Assembly (NCBI GenBank): GCA_948957135.1
Contig: CARDBT010000006.1
Span: forward strand, 1 to 64,000
Length of the DNA stretch: 64,000 bases
Source: COE1 sp910588595
Lineage (GTDB): Bacteria; Bacillota; Clostridia; Lachnospirales; Lachnospiraceae
Direction: 5' to 3'
How positions within the stretch are numbered: position 1 is the first letter of the stretch; every line of letters begins with the position of its first letter. Shown one piece after another: positions 1 through 8,580 of the stretch. Both the position numbers and the translations under genes were made by a program. The notes below the pieces were generated by a model. That model worked only from the letters and a program-made list of their open reading frames with translations. It ran no database searches and was not told the DNA's origin.

Positions 1-60
1 GTATTTTTGTGTAAAATTTTCAAGGTACTATAGGGGGCTTTTGACCCCAACATCAATTTA

Positions 61-363
61 ATGGATTATTATATAATTCAGCCTGAGCATTCGCTTCTCT
101 ATTTCCATGCCTTGAATATTAATGATAAGGTCTATATGTTTGAGAGTACTGTGATAATTATCATAACGTTTATTTTCTGGTGCATAACTGGGAAATTTGG
201 ATTAGGCATTAGTATTGTATCAATGTTATCGTTAATGTTGAGTTATGCAAGCTTTATTAAATATACCCTGCGTCATGAGTTGTTTAGATTTGATGATTTG
301 AAGCTCACAGAAGCTGCAAAATTAGCATTTATCTATATTTTCAAGTGTAAGTATTTAAGATAG
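61..363 (+). pseudogene. Truncated LTA-synthase-like membrane domain (partial paralogue)
   Basis: A 100-residue open frame that aligns with about residues 33-130 of the complete sulfatase just downstream. Shared blocks include CITGK, the YAS.IK stretch and a nearly identical DDLKLTEAA. It holds two hydrophobic segments but none of the catalytic domain, and no Shine-Dalgarno sequence precedes its ATG. The simplest reading is a tandem duplication of the sulfatase gene that lost its catalytic part. A short expressed membrane peptide cannot be excluded. The region before base 61 shows nothing else. Confidence 0.6.
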
Positions 364-450
364 AAATAAAATTCGATAGCTTCTATATTGAAATATTTTT
401 GGATTTAATACGAATATAAATAATACAATAAAGAGGAATAATGATTAATT

Positions 451-2364
451 ATGAATAAGTACATAAAATCCCTAGGAATAATCAATTGTGTTTTCATGAA
501 TCTGCTATTGTTATTCTACGTCTTCCTTCTCCCATACCTGGCAGATTTCTATTTGCTAGAGCCAACAATCCCATTTCAGGAGTTTTATTTCAAATACATA
601 GACAACAGATACTACATCTTTGAGATCATTATAATATCATTAACACTAATTTCAATATTGTGTATCACAGGCAAAGTCGGGGCAGCCATGATTGTTACTG
701 GATTGCCTATGATGCTTCTTGCATATGCCAGCAGTATTAAATTTACAGCGCGCAATGAGTTATTGCATCTTGATGATTTAAAACTTACCGAGGCAGCAGG
801 AATGGCGGCTAATTTCCTAAATTTTGAATTTTCACCTCTCCGTATCAAGGTTATTATAATTATATTTTTGTTTTTTGCATGTGGGATAACGGCAGACATT
901 TTTTATAAAAAGTTTTCATTAACTGAATTGGTCAATAAAAAAGACTCTCCTCAGATTCCTAGAATCATGCGTTGGGTAATGTGTTGCATATGCGTCACAG
1001 CAATGATCTGTTATAGTAATATTTTTATGCATTCAACCCAAAATGTGATGAGTGTGGAAAATGGTCAGCTCATCAATGAAGGGTATGACAGATTTGTTCT
1101 CTATAGTTTTCTGAAGAATGAGAAAAATATCAATATTACAGCAGGTGACATAGAAAAGAGCTATGACTATTTTTTGAGCAATGAAGCGCCAGATACATAT
1201 GTGAATAACAAGATAAGACCTACAATTATTGTTATTATGAATGAATCATGGTGGGATCTGGACAATCGGATCGGAGACAATATAATGTTTTCCATAGATC
1301 CCATGCAGCCATATCATGAACTTTCGGAAAAATGTTCATCGGGTTATCTGTCCACCAATATATACGGTGGCGGTACGATCAGTTCCGAAATAGAATTTCT
1401 GACAGGCATTAACACAAAGTACTTATTGTCCGATGTGGGTATTTATGTAGAAACACGAAGTCATAAGATCCCTTCAATTGTTGAATACTTTGATGAGTTG
1501 GATTATCATACAACAGCAATACATCCTTATTATGGTGAATTTTACAGTAGGAATAAGACGTATTCTCAAATGGGATTTGATAAAGTTATTTTTGAAGATG
1601 ATATGGATTATACAGAAATATATACAAGATATATTTCAGATGAAAGTCTTGCCTGCCAGATTATCAAAGAGTATGAAGATGAGCAAGAAGGTTCGGGAAG
1701 AAATCAATTCATTTTTGCCGTATCCATAGCAAATCATAATAGATCTCTTCATTATAAATATGAGGCTGTTGAAGAATATCACTATCCAGTAGAAGTAACG
1801 GTAAAGGATCAAGGAGTACCCGAGGCAGAGCAGGGTGATCTGGTGAACACTGTCAATGGAATCTATCTGGCAAATATGGCTTTTGCACAATTGGTGGATC
1901 ATTTTGAGCAGAAAGAGGAACCTGTCATTATAGTGATGTATGGTGATCACATTCCTTTTTTTTCAAGAAGTGTGTTGAAGGCATTAGGGCTGGAAGGGAA
2001 TGAATACGAGAAGCAGCGCTGTCAATATTCTGTTCCGATATTGATGTGGAGCAATTTTATAGACCAAAAGATTGATTTTACGGGTGAAAACATTAATTAT
2101 CTTCCGCAGATTTTACTCGAGTATACAGGAATGCCAAAGACAGACATGACCCAGATCCTTCAGCAGGAGAGAAAGTATTTTAAGACAGATGTCAGGAGAT
2201 TTATGGAAGATTCTGACGGAGAGCAGATCAAAGTCTATACTGACAAACAGATTGAGATGGTCAAACATATGAATATCATTGACTATGATATGCTGTTTGG
2301 AGACAGTTCACGTAGGGAAAAACTGTGGCAGCCACATGGCGCAGGGGAATATATATCCCCATAA
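451..2364 (+). CDS. LTA synthase family phosphoglycerol transferase (alkaline-phosphatase/sulfatase fold)
   Basis: A 637-residue membrane enzyme of the LtaS/sulfatase superfamily. The first ~190 residues contain about five hydrophobic segments (roughly 8-30, 57-75, 79-95, 133-150, 172-190), followed by an extracellular catalytic domain. The signature GGGTISSEIEF places the likely nucleophile at Thr309, and metal ligands are seen in MNESWWD, ANHNRS and MYGDHIPF. Family members transfer glycerol-phosphate units from phosphatidylglycerol onto surface glycolipid or modify surface glycans. The substrate here is not visible from sequence. The start is supported by GAGGAA about 10 bases upstream. 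It follows a partial copy of its own membrane domain and precedes the pilus operon without obvious co-transcription. A related phosphoglycerol or phosphoethanolamine transferase is the main alternative. Confidence 0.85.
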   Translation: MNKYIKSLGIINCVFMNLLLLFYVFLLPYLADFYLLEPTIPFQEFYFKYIDNRYYIFEIIIISLTLISILCITGKVGAAMIVTGLPMMLLAYASSIKFTARNELLHLDDLKLTEAAGMAANFLNFEFSPLRIKVIIIIFLFFACGITADIFYKKFSLTELVNKKDSPQIPRIMRWVMCCICVTAMICYSNIFMHSTQNVMSVENGQLINEGYDRFVLYSFLKNEKNINITAGDIEKSYDYFLSNEAPDTYVNNKIRPTIIVIMNESWWDLDNRIGDNIMFSIDPMQPYHELSEKCSSGYLSTNIYGGGTISSEIEFLTGINTKYLLSDVGIYVETRSHKIPSIVEYFDELDYHTTAIHPYYGEFYSRNKTYSQMGFDKVIFEDDMDYTEIYTRYISDESLACQIIKEYEDEQEGSGRNQFIFAVSIANHNRSLHYKYEAVEEYHYPVEVTVKDQGVPEAEQGDLVNTVNGIYLANMAFAQLVDHFEQKEEPVIIVMYGDHIPFFSRSVLKALGLEGNEYEKQRCQYSVPILMWSNFIDQKIDFTGENINYLPQILLEYTGMPKTDMTQILQQERKYFKTDVRRFMEDSDGEQIKVYTDKQIEMVKHMNIIDYDMLFGDSSRREKLWQPHGAGEYISP

Positions 2365-2605
2365 TTCCATCCGGTGTTCAGCTGTAAAACCGCGTCGATT
2401 ATCTATAAAAATAAATATTTATACAGTATGAGATGATAAAAAAATATCTTTAGAGACAGTATGAGATACATGCCCGTTAAATATATACAAGAATGTTTGC
2501 AAGGTTGGTAAAAATGAATAAAAAAACACGAAAACCGTCTCCAGGGACACATACAATTAAATATTACAAATAAAGCAAAAATGAGACAAAAAGACTGTGA
2601 AGTTC

Positions 2606-2634
2606 TTGCAAATTACATTTTGAGGGTGTAGAAT
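2606..2634 (+). promoter_or_regulatory. Putative sigma-A promoter of the pilus operon
   Basis: TTGCAA (2606-2611) and TAGAAT (2629-2634) are separated by 17 bp, 63 bp before the prepilin peptidase start. The rest of the 2365-2696 intergenic stretch is AT-rich. It contains two copies of ACAGTATGAGAT (near 2425 and 2459) but no recognisable gene. Prediction is from spacing and consensus only. Confidence 0.5.
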
Positions 2635-2656
2635 TTATGGTAGAAATATACATTAG

Positions 2657-2676
2657 ACTCTGGTTACAGAGTTTTT
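2657..2676 (+). terminator. Short hairpin plus T-run in the pilus operon leader
   Basis: ACTCTG-GTTA-CAGAGT (2657-2672) is followed by a T-run, between the predicted promoter and the ribosome site of the prepilin peptidase gene. The stem is only 6 bp, so it may be a weak attenuator or chance. Confidence 0.3.
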
Positions 2677-2696
2677 AGGACGGAGAAGATACGCAT

Positions 2697-3452
2697 ATGG
2701 TGTACACAATATTATTTGCGTCTATCATATTCCTGTATGGAATTATCATCGGTAGTTTCTTGAACGTATGCATCTACCGGATACCAAAAAAAGAAAATAT
2801 CGTGACGATCAGAAGCCATTGTATGAGCTGTGGTTATCAACTGAAATGGTATGACCTGATTCCTCTCTTTAGCTGGGCGGCACTGAGAGGAAAATGTCGT
2901 ATGTGCAAGGCAGAGATAGCTGTCCAGTACCCCGTGGTCGAGGCGGTGAACGGAGTATTGTACGTGATCGTATTTTTGTGTTGTGGAGTTAGTGTTGAGA
3001 CTGTGCTGTACTGTCTGCTGGCAAGTGCACTGTTGGCGCTGAGTGTGATTGATTTCAGAACGTTTGAGATCCCCGTGGGATTTAATGTATTTATAGCAGT
3101 GTTGGGGCTGGTACGTGTACTTACAGATTTGTCAGGTTGGAAGGGGTATGCGATCGGCTTTTTTGTAGTGAGTGTCCCCCTTTATATCATATATATTGTC
3201 ACAAAGGGCAGAGGGATCGGTGGTGGTGACATAAAGCTCATGGCGGTAAGCGGTTTAGTGCTCGGCTGGCAGTGCAATATTCTTGCATTCCTGCTGGGAT
3301 GCATGATCGGTTCTGTCATTCATGTACTGCGCATGCGTCTGACCAAAGCAGAGCATGTCCTTGCCATGGGACCATATCTGTCCATCGGTATTTATGTCTG
3401 TGCCCTGTGGGGAAGACAGATGATCAGCTGGTACATGACATTATACAACTGA
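2697..3452 (+). CDS. pilD: Prepilin peptidase (type IV leader peptidase, A24 family)
   Basis: This inner-membrane aspartic protease cleaves class III prepilin leaders after glycine and usually methylates the new N-terminus. It is 251 residues long. The N-terminal methylase-type domain carries two CxxC pairs (Cys42/45 and Cys67/70). The protease aspartates are Asp119 in VIDFRTFEIP and Asp178 in GIGGGDIK, the family GxGDxK motif. About seven hydrophobic segments fit the family topology. A purine-rich GGACGGAGAAG precedes the ATG. It is the first gene of the pilus operon, and its substrates are presumably the pseudopilins encoded downstream. Confidence 0.93.
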   Translation: MVYTILFASIIFLYGIIIGSFLNVCIYRIPKKENIVTIRSHCMSCGYQLKWYDLIPLFSWAALRGKCRMCKAEIAVQYPVVEAVNGVLYVIVFLCCGVSVETVLYCLLASALLALSVIDFRTFEIPVGFNVFIAVLGLVRVLTDLSGWKGYAIGFFVVSVPLYIIYIVTKGRGIGGGDIKLMAVSGLVLGWQCNILAFLLGCMIGSVIHVLRMRLTKAEHVLAMGPYLSIGIYVCALWGRQMISWYMTLYN

Positions 3453-3494
3453 TATGACAGCCCCATTCAATACTTAGAGAGAGGATGATAGGAA

Positions 3495-5027
3495 ATGGCA
3501 AAACTGCTGAGCGTCGAGATCGGCATTTCTACGACCAGGATCGTAGAAATGGATTATCAGGCGAAGAAACCAAAGGTGTATAAGTGTGTGGAGTTGAAAA
3601 CTCCTGAGGGCGCGGTTAGTGATGGCTACATCAATCCTGCAAAGAGGGAGAGCCTCAAAGATGCGATCAAAGCTGTCCTGAAAGAGAACAGGATCAGGAC
3701 AAAGCGTGTCCTTTTTACTGTTTTTTCAGGAAAGATCATCACACGTGAAATCATACTTCCGGGAGTAAAAGTACATCAGATCAATGCGATCATCGAGTCA
3801 AATGTCACGGAGTATTTTCCGATAGAGCTGAGCGACTACAAGATCACCCATTTGCATATCTCCACGTTTCGGGATGGCGAAAATGTGGGAAAACATAAAG
3901 TTTTGGTAATTGCGGCAGAGAAGGTGCTGCTCGAGGGCTACGAGAAGCTTGCGGCGGAGGCCGGACTGAATATTGCCGATATCGATTATGTCGGAAACAG
4001 TGCTTTTCAGGCGGTGAAACAGAGCGCTGGTGCGGAAGCGGTCATGGCGATCAAAGTCGAGGAGGAGAATGCGCTCGTCACGATTATCAAACAGGGCACA
4101 TTGGTCATGCAGCGCACGGTGAACTATAACATCGGGCGCCAGCCGGATGCTCCGATCGATCCGGAGGATGCGGCAAGGGTGCTTGTGGGTACAGTCATGC
4201 GCGTGATCGATTTCTATACGTCCAATAATGAAGACAGCAAGATCGAGCAGATCTATATTATGGGCGGGGGCTCTAGGGATAAATCGATATTGGATATGCT
4301 TTCTGAGCAGACAATGCTTTCCTGCCGTGTGCTTGACAATGTGAGGGGGGTAGTGATCGGCAAGCAGGCGGAGGATGCGCCAGTCAACCTCTACGCGCCC
4401 GCGATCGGGGCTGGTATCCAGAGCGTTGGTTTTGATGCAGAGAAGGAGAAGGAGCGCCATGAGACAAATTATGTGTCGGCGTCGATCTTGATCATTATCC
4501 TTTTTATTGTGTTGATCGGAGCGGTCATCTCGATGTCAGTGATTCCGTATAACGCGGCAATGATCGAACAGCGGTCACTGCAGAAGAAGCAGGAACAGCT
4601 TGCACCAGCACAGGCAGTGTATGATCAGTACAATGGTATGTTGGACTTGATCGCGCGGGTGAGATATGGAAATGCCCTCACGCGAAACAGCAATGACGGC
4701 GTGCTGGATTTCCTTGCGGAACTTGAAGAAAAGATGCCGGCGGATGTTGAATTTACAGAATTTTCATCAGATGATGCGGAATGTACGATCACGATGAGAG
4801 TCAGCGATAAGGAGACAGCAGCAGGGGTGATCAAGAACCTGAGAGAGTTTGAAACACTTTCCTATGTGACAGTGGAAAGCATCATTGAAGATGCGGTTGA
4901 CGCAGATGCGGGGGGAAGCGTGCTCGAGAATAATGCGACAACTGTAAGCTTCACTGTAACAGCAGCGTACAGGGTGGAGACGTTGGTCGATCCCGCAACG
5001 GTTCAGCCTGCGGCGGCTGCGGAATAG
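3495..5027 (+). CDS. pilM: PilM-PilN fusion, type IV pilus inner-membrane assembly protein
   Basis: This 510-residue protein appears to join two alignment-complex subunits. Residues 1-~320 form a PilM-type actin-like ATPase domain (EIGISTTRIVEMD near the start, IMGGGSRDKSIL near 255). A single transmembrane helix spans ~327-350. An extracytoplasmic domain of ~160 residues with an initial coiled-coil-like stretch resembles PilN. In most bacteria PilM is cytoplasmic and binds the short N-terminus of a separate PilN, so covalent linkage fixes that interaction. The gene follows pilD by 42 bp, has GAGAGGATGATAGG before its ATG, and is 9 bp from the PilO-like gene. The fusion call rests on the domain order I can see. 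Confidence 0.85.
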   Translation: MAKLLSVEIGISTTRIVEMDYQAKKPKVYKCVELKTPEGAVSDGYINPAKRESLKDAIKAVLKENRIRTKRVLFTVFSGKIITREIILPGVKVHQINAIIESNVTEYFPIELSDYKITHLHISTFRDGENVGKHKVLVIAAEKVLLEGYEKLAAEAGLNIADIDYVGNSAFQAVKQSAGAEAVMAIKVEEENALVTIIKQGTLVMQRTVNYNIGRQPDAPIDPEDAARVLVGTVMRVIDFYTSNNEDSKIEQIYIMGGGSRDKSILDMLSEQTMLSCRVLDNVRGVVIGKQAEDAPVNLYAPAIGAGIQSVGFDAEKEKERHETNYVSASILIIILFIVLIGAVISMSVIPYNAAMIEQRSLQKKQEQLAPAQAVYDQYNGMLDLIARVRYGNALTRNSNDGVLDFLAELEEKMPADVEFTEFSSDDAECTITMRVSDKETAAGVIKNLREFETLSYVTVESIIEDAVDADAGGSVLENNATTVSFTVTAAYRVETLVDPATVQPAAAAE

Positions 5028-5036
5028 GAGGGGAAT

Positions 5037-5846
5037 ATGGCTGTTAAAAAAGAGAAGAAAGAAAAATCACTCAACGAGAAAAAACCTAAAGAAAAAAAAG
5101 GGGGTTCTCTCAACATTGCTAAACTAAAGAATTATTTTAATAAAAATACATTTCTGGGGATAACGCTCGTTGGGCTGCTTGCAGTTGTTGTTGTGTACGT
5201 CTTCATTTTTATGGATTATACGGAGAGGACAGAGATAGTGGAGGCGGAGAACAGGGATCTTAAGGCTAAAGTCAATGAACTGCAGGAGTATGCTGACAAT
5301 ATGGAGATGTATCAGTCAGAGATCAGTGAAATGAAGACTGCGATAGAGGATATCATTGCGGAATATCCGGCTGATGCCCGTGAGGAAGATATCATCATGC
5401 TGGCGGTTCAGATTCAGGAGCGCAATGCCATCGCATATGATGCACTCAATATGGAAGCGGCAGAGGGGGTATACACGATTCCTTATGACAATGTGCGTCT
5501 GGCGTCTATAGAGGGACTAGACGGCGAACTGACCTTTGCGAAAAAGCATGCCGTGTATGTCAACACAACCAACTATGACAATCTAAAGACTGTGGTAGAG
5601 CAGATCTTTGATTCGGATAACCGGATCGGGATCAATAGTATCGTGTATGCAAAAAACGAAGAAAACGGAACGCTTGAAGGAAGTATAGACCTCAATTTTT
5701 ACAGTGCGGTAGGCACAGCTAAAGAGTATGTGGTTCCGGATATCGCGGCATATCTTTCTGGTGCCAGCGATCTTTTCCAGTCGGATAAGGTTGCGTCGAA
5801 AAATAATGTGGGTGAAGAGAATGGTGAAGAGACACAGGAAGATTAA
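5037..5846 (+). CDS. pilO: PilO-like type IV pilus inner-membrane protein
   Basis: A 269-residue bitopic protein: a very lysine-rich cytoplasmic N-terminus (1-~37), one transmembrane helix (~39-58), a coiled coil (~62-95) and an extracytoplasmic alpha/beta domain. This is the PilO/GspM layout. PilO pairs with PilN in the membrane and links the platform to the outer assembly. Position immediately after the PilM-PilN fusion supports the call more than sequence identity does. The ribosome site GGAGGGGAAT lies just before the ATG. The last 26 bp overlap the next pseudopilin gene, implying translational coupling. Confidence 0.8.
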   Translation: MAVKKEKKEKSLNEKKPKEKKGGSLNIAKLKNYFNKNTFLGITLVGLLAVVVVYVFIFMDYTERTEIVEAENRDLKAKVNELQEYADNMEMYQSEISEMKTAIEDIIAEYPADAREEDIIMLAVQIQERNAIAYDALNMEAAEGVYTIPYDNVRLASIEGLDGELTFAKKHAVYVNTTNYDNLKTVVEQIFDSDNRIGINSIVYAKNEENGTLEGSIDLNFYSAVGTAKEYVVPDIAAYLSGASDLFQSDKVASKNNVGEENGEETQED

Positions 5847-7224
5847 AGTAAATAATGGTGGGATGTCCCTTGTGGAAGTGATCATTGCGATCACAATTCT
5901 CGGCATTGTAGCGGTGCCGGTGCTGCACTCACTGACAACTGCCATGGTCTACAATTCTAAGGCGCGCATCCGCCAGGATATGACGCTTAAGGCGGAATCG
6001 ATCATGGAAAGCTTTAAGGGATATGATCTCGAAACCCTGCAAGATATGTTTTCGCCAGGCGGCACTGGGATCGCAGGGATTGAGGCAGGTGTGGACTGCA
6101 CTGGATACATAGCGCCTGATGCCGCTGTCATGACTGACCTTTCTGCAGATAAGGTATTTCAGATCACCGGACTAAAAGACGGCAGGGACAAGACATATGA
6201 TGTGACCATCACAGCGAGACCGACAGGGACAACCAGGGTGCTTGAGATGGAGAATGTGGACGCGACAAAAGATGCCATCTATAAGGGGGACAGGAAGTAC
6301 GACAAAGATGCAGTTCGATTGGCGCTGGCTGATATCCAATCTGATTCCAACAAACAGGATTTTGTGGATTATATGGCAGATGCACCGTTTTCGTCCGGTG
6401 AGAGCGGTCAGGCGCTTGATGTGGACGGCAATAATATTTCAACTTCCCATGTAGAGGCGGATACGTTTGTGAACTATATAGAACTCTATGAGAGAAGGCT
6501 TACGCTTACCATATCAGACGATGGAAGCGGAAAGTATGTGGTGGGATCCAAGCTTACGTATAAGTATTGTATTAAGAATTATCCATACTACAGTCCGGAA
6601 AAGACCGAAGAAAAAACAGATACATATCCAGACGAAGGCGAGACACTCTCAGCGCCTCCGGAGATGGAACATTTTCCCAGTCAGCTTTACTATCTGGATA
6701 AATACCCAGAAGGTGATGCGTATCTGGAGGTTACGATCCCGTCGACTGGAAATGAGAATGAGCCTGTAATATATGAAAATCCAAAAGAAGCAGGTCTTGA
6801 CAGACTGGTCGTGTATTACTATCCGCAGTATGATCTCGGCAGCGGACATGATATCATAGACATCGAGAATAACGCTGGGATCGACAAACTGTACTGTTAT
6901 GTGATCAAACAGCGTGCAGCGGACATCACGGAGGCGAGAACGGGTGTGTTTGAACAGGGCTATAGCGCTAAAGTGGAGGGGCATAGCAGCGGATCCGTTT
7001 TCCAGTTATATCATAACTTTAATGAGAACATAGGAAAGGGAAGCAGTACGACTGCGCCGACGATCACAGGATTTACGAAAGATGAAGGACATACAGCATC
7101 CGCACAACTCTATGAGGACGAAGTGCTGCTGTATGATGTGGAACTTGTGGTGGCAGATACTGCCAACGGCAATGTGATAACTAGATTTGAAAGCTCCAAG
7201 AATGAGAAGATAAAGGGGAATTAG
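5821..7224 (+). CDS. Type IV pseudopilin (PilV/GspI-like position)
   Basis: A 467-residue prepilin-like protein. The leader ends in NNGG, then MSLVEVIIAITILG follows. Cleavage after Gly14 would put Glu19 at the conserved +5 position. One N-terminal hydrophobic helix is followed by a long soluble domain of no recognised family. The open frame extends upstream to 5728, but ATG 5821 is preferred because it gives a normal short basic leader. Most pseudopilins are 120-250 residues, so this one is large. It overlaps the PilO-like gene and abuts the next gene, so it is probably a minor, tip-type subunit of the same complex. Confidence 0.82.
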   Translation: MVKRHRKIKVNNGGMSLVEVIIAITILGIVAVPVLHSLTTAMVYNSKARIRQDMTLKAESIMESFKGYDLETLQDMFSPGGTGIAGIEAGVDCTGYIAPDAAVMTDLSADKVFQITGLKDGRDKTYDVTITARPTGTTRVLEMENVDATKDAIYKGDRKYDKDAVRLALADIQSDSNKQDFVDYMADAPFSSGESGQALDVDGNNISTSHVEADTFVNYIELYERRLTLTISDDGSGKYVVGSKLTYKYCIKNYPYYSPEKTEEKTDTYPDEGETLSAPPEMEHFPSQLYYLDKYPEGDAYLEVTIPSTGNENEPVIYENPKEAGLDRLVVYYYPQYDLGSGHDIIDIENNAGIDKLYCYVIKQRAADITEARTGVFEQGYSAKVEGHSSGSVFQLYHNFNENIGKGSSTTAPTITGFTKDEGHTASAQLYEDEVLLYDVELVVADTANGNVITRFESSKNEKIKGN

Positions 7225-7947
7225 ATGATCAGAAAGGAAAAAATGAGGTTAAATAACAAGGGATCTGCGCTTGTGTCAGTGCTTGTTGTGACCATATTCA
7301 TTTCGATTTTGGCGACGACTATGCTGTATGTGTCGGCGCAGAATTACCAGATGAAATATACCGATTATCAAAACAAACAGAGCTTTTATGGGGCGGAGCA
7401 CGCGCTTGATAGTCTCAAAGCCATTATGATAGCAGATGTGCAGACAGCATATGAGGAGGCTTATCATGAAGTGATGCGCAACTATCTGCTTAAGGGTACC
7501 GTACAGGGGCGGAAGGAGTGCTATCAGGAAGCGTATCTGAAAAAATTGAACGAATTGTGGGATGGAAGACTTGCAGCGGCAGGCGGCGATTGTGTGAAGA
7601 TGATGCGTGATTTTATGACGGATAATGGGATTGCGTCCGATGTGGCGGAACGGATCTATAAAGTGGAAGGCTATGGGGAGTCTGAGGTCACTTCGACGGA
7701 GACAAGCGGCGGCGTGACAACGACGATGACAGGAAAACAGTTTACGATCAAAGGGATACGGGCAATGTATACAAGTGGTAATTATACAACTTTTCTATAC
7801 ACAGATATCGGGATCGCGCTGCCAGAGCTTGATCTGTCCGTAGATTCCTCACAGACCCTTTCGGGGACGGCAGCGCAACGGGAGCTCATCGCCCTGACGG
7901 ATTGTGTATTGTACATGAATTGGCGCAGAGCTGATTATGAGGAATAG
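7225..7947 (+). CDS. PilX/GspK-like minor pseudopilin lacking Glu+5
   Basis: A 240-residue protein with a short basic leader ending NNKG, then SALVSVLVVTIFISILATT as a single hydrophobic helix and a ~200-residue soluble domain. If cleaved after Gly13, position +5 is Ser18, not glutamate. In GspK/PilX minor pseudopilins the +5 glutamate is characteristically absent, which fits a tip-capping role. The ATG abuts the stop of the preceding gene, with AAGGGGAA in front. No soluble-domain family is recognised. Together with its neighbours it gives an H-I-J-K-like minor pseudopilin set. Confidence 0.72.
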   Translation: MIRKEKMRLNNKGSALVSVLVVTIFISILATTMLYVSAQNYQMKYTDYQNKQSFYGAEHALDSLKAIMIADVQTAYEEAYHEVMRNYLLKGTVQGRKECYQEAYLKKLNELWDGRLAAAGGDCVKMMRDFMTDNGIASDVAERIYKVEGYGESEVTSTETSGGVTTTMTGKQFTIKGIRAMYTSGNYTTFLYTDIGIALPELDLSVDSSQTLSGTAAQRELIALTDCVLYMNWRRADYEE

Positions 7948-7965
7948 AGAGGGGGATCGGATTGT

Positions 7966-8523
7966 ATGAGAGCGTATAAGACGAATAACCTTGGTTTTTC
8001 CCTTGTGGAATTGATAATTGTAGTGGCGATCATGTCGCTGTTTGTAGGGGTGACAGGCTATGGTCTGTCTCTTTCTAGTGGCAAGCCCGCAGAGGAATGC
8101 GCCAGGAAGCTGGCAGCCTGTATCCAGCATGGCAGGACAACGACAATGGGAAAGTACAGGAATATCATCACTGTCAGTAAAGAGAGCGGTTCTGAGCGGA
8201 TCGTTGTGAAGGAGGAGGTGACGATCAAAGTTAATCCGGATGGAAGTGCGGCACAGACAAATGAAAGGCACAGCGTTGTGGGCAGTAAAGGGGTAAAGAT
8301 AGAGTATTCGATGGACGGCGGAAGTTCCTTTACAGAGCTGACAACGGGAAGCTCGATCATGCTGCGGTTTGATTCGGGAAGCGGCGCATTGAAAAAGACT
8401 GCCCCGGGAGATGCGTATTACACAACATTTCGAATATCCAAGGCAGATAAAGTAAAGTATGTTATCATCGAGACGCTTACGGGGAGAGTGACGGCATCAG
8501 ATACGCTGCCAGGTACACCATAA
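7966..8523 (+). CDS. GspH/FimT-type minor pseudopilin
   Basis: A 185-residue prepilin with leader MRAYKTNNLG, cleavage expected after Gly10, then FSLVELIIVVAIMSLF with Glu15 at +5. The small beta-rich C-terminal domain after one N-terminal helix fits GspH/FimT. A purine-rich GAGAGGGGG stretch lies upstream of the ATG. It is co-directional with, and 18 bp from, the preceding GspK-like gene, so it probably belongs to the same transcript. Confidence 0.82.
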   Translation: MRAYKTNNLGFSLVELIIVVAIMSLFVGVTGYGLSLSSGKPAEECARKLAACIQHGRTTTMGKYRNIITVSKESGSERIVVKEEVTIKVNPDGSAAQTNERHSVVGSKGVKIEYSMDGGSSFTELTTGSSIMLRFDSGSGALKKTAPGDAYYTTFRISKADKVKYVIIETLTGRVTASDTLPGTP

Positions 8524-8580
8524 TAAGATTGAGAGAACGTTTATGAGTTGGATGTCGGTAAAGCTTTAAAGGAGTTTTAT

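Noticed and set aside
2365..2696. Cyclic-di-GMP riboswitch before the pilus operon
   Set aside because: The position is attractive, but I could not find the conserved core of either c-di-GMP riboswitch class; only a short hairpin is present.
8548..8580. TTG start of the giant pseudopilin at 8548
   Set aside because: The ribosome site AAAGGAG lies downstream of it and is well spaced for ATG 8581, which also gives a normal prepilin leader.
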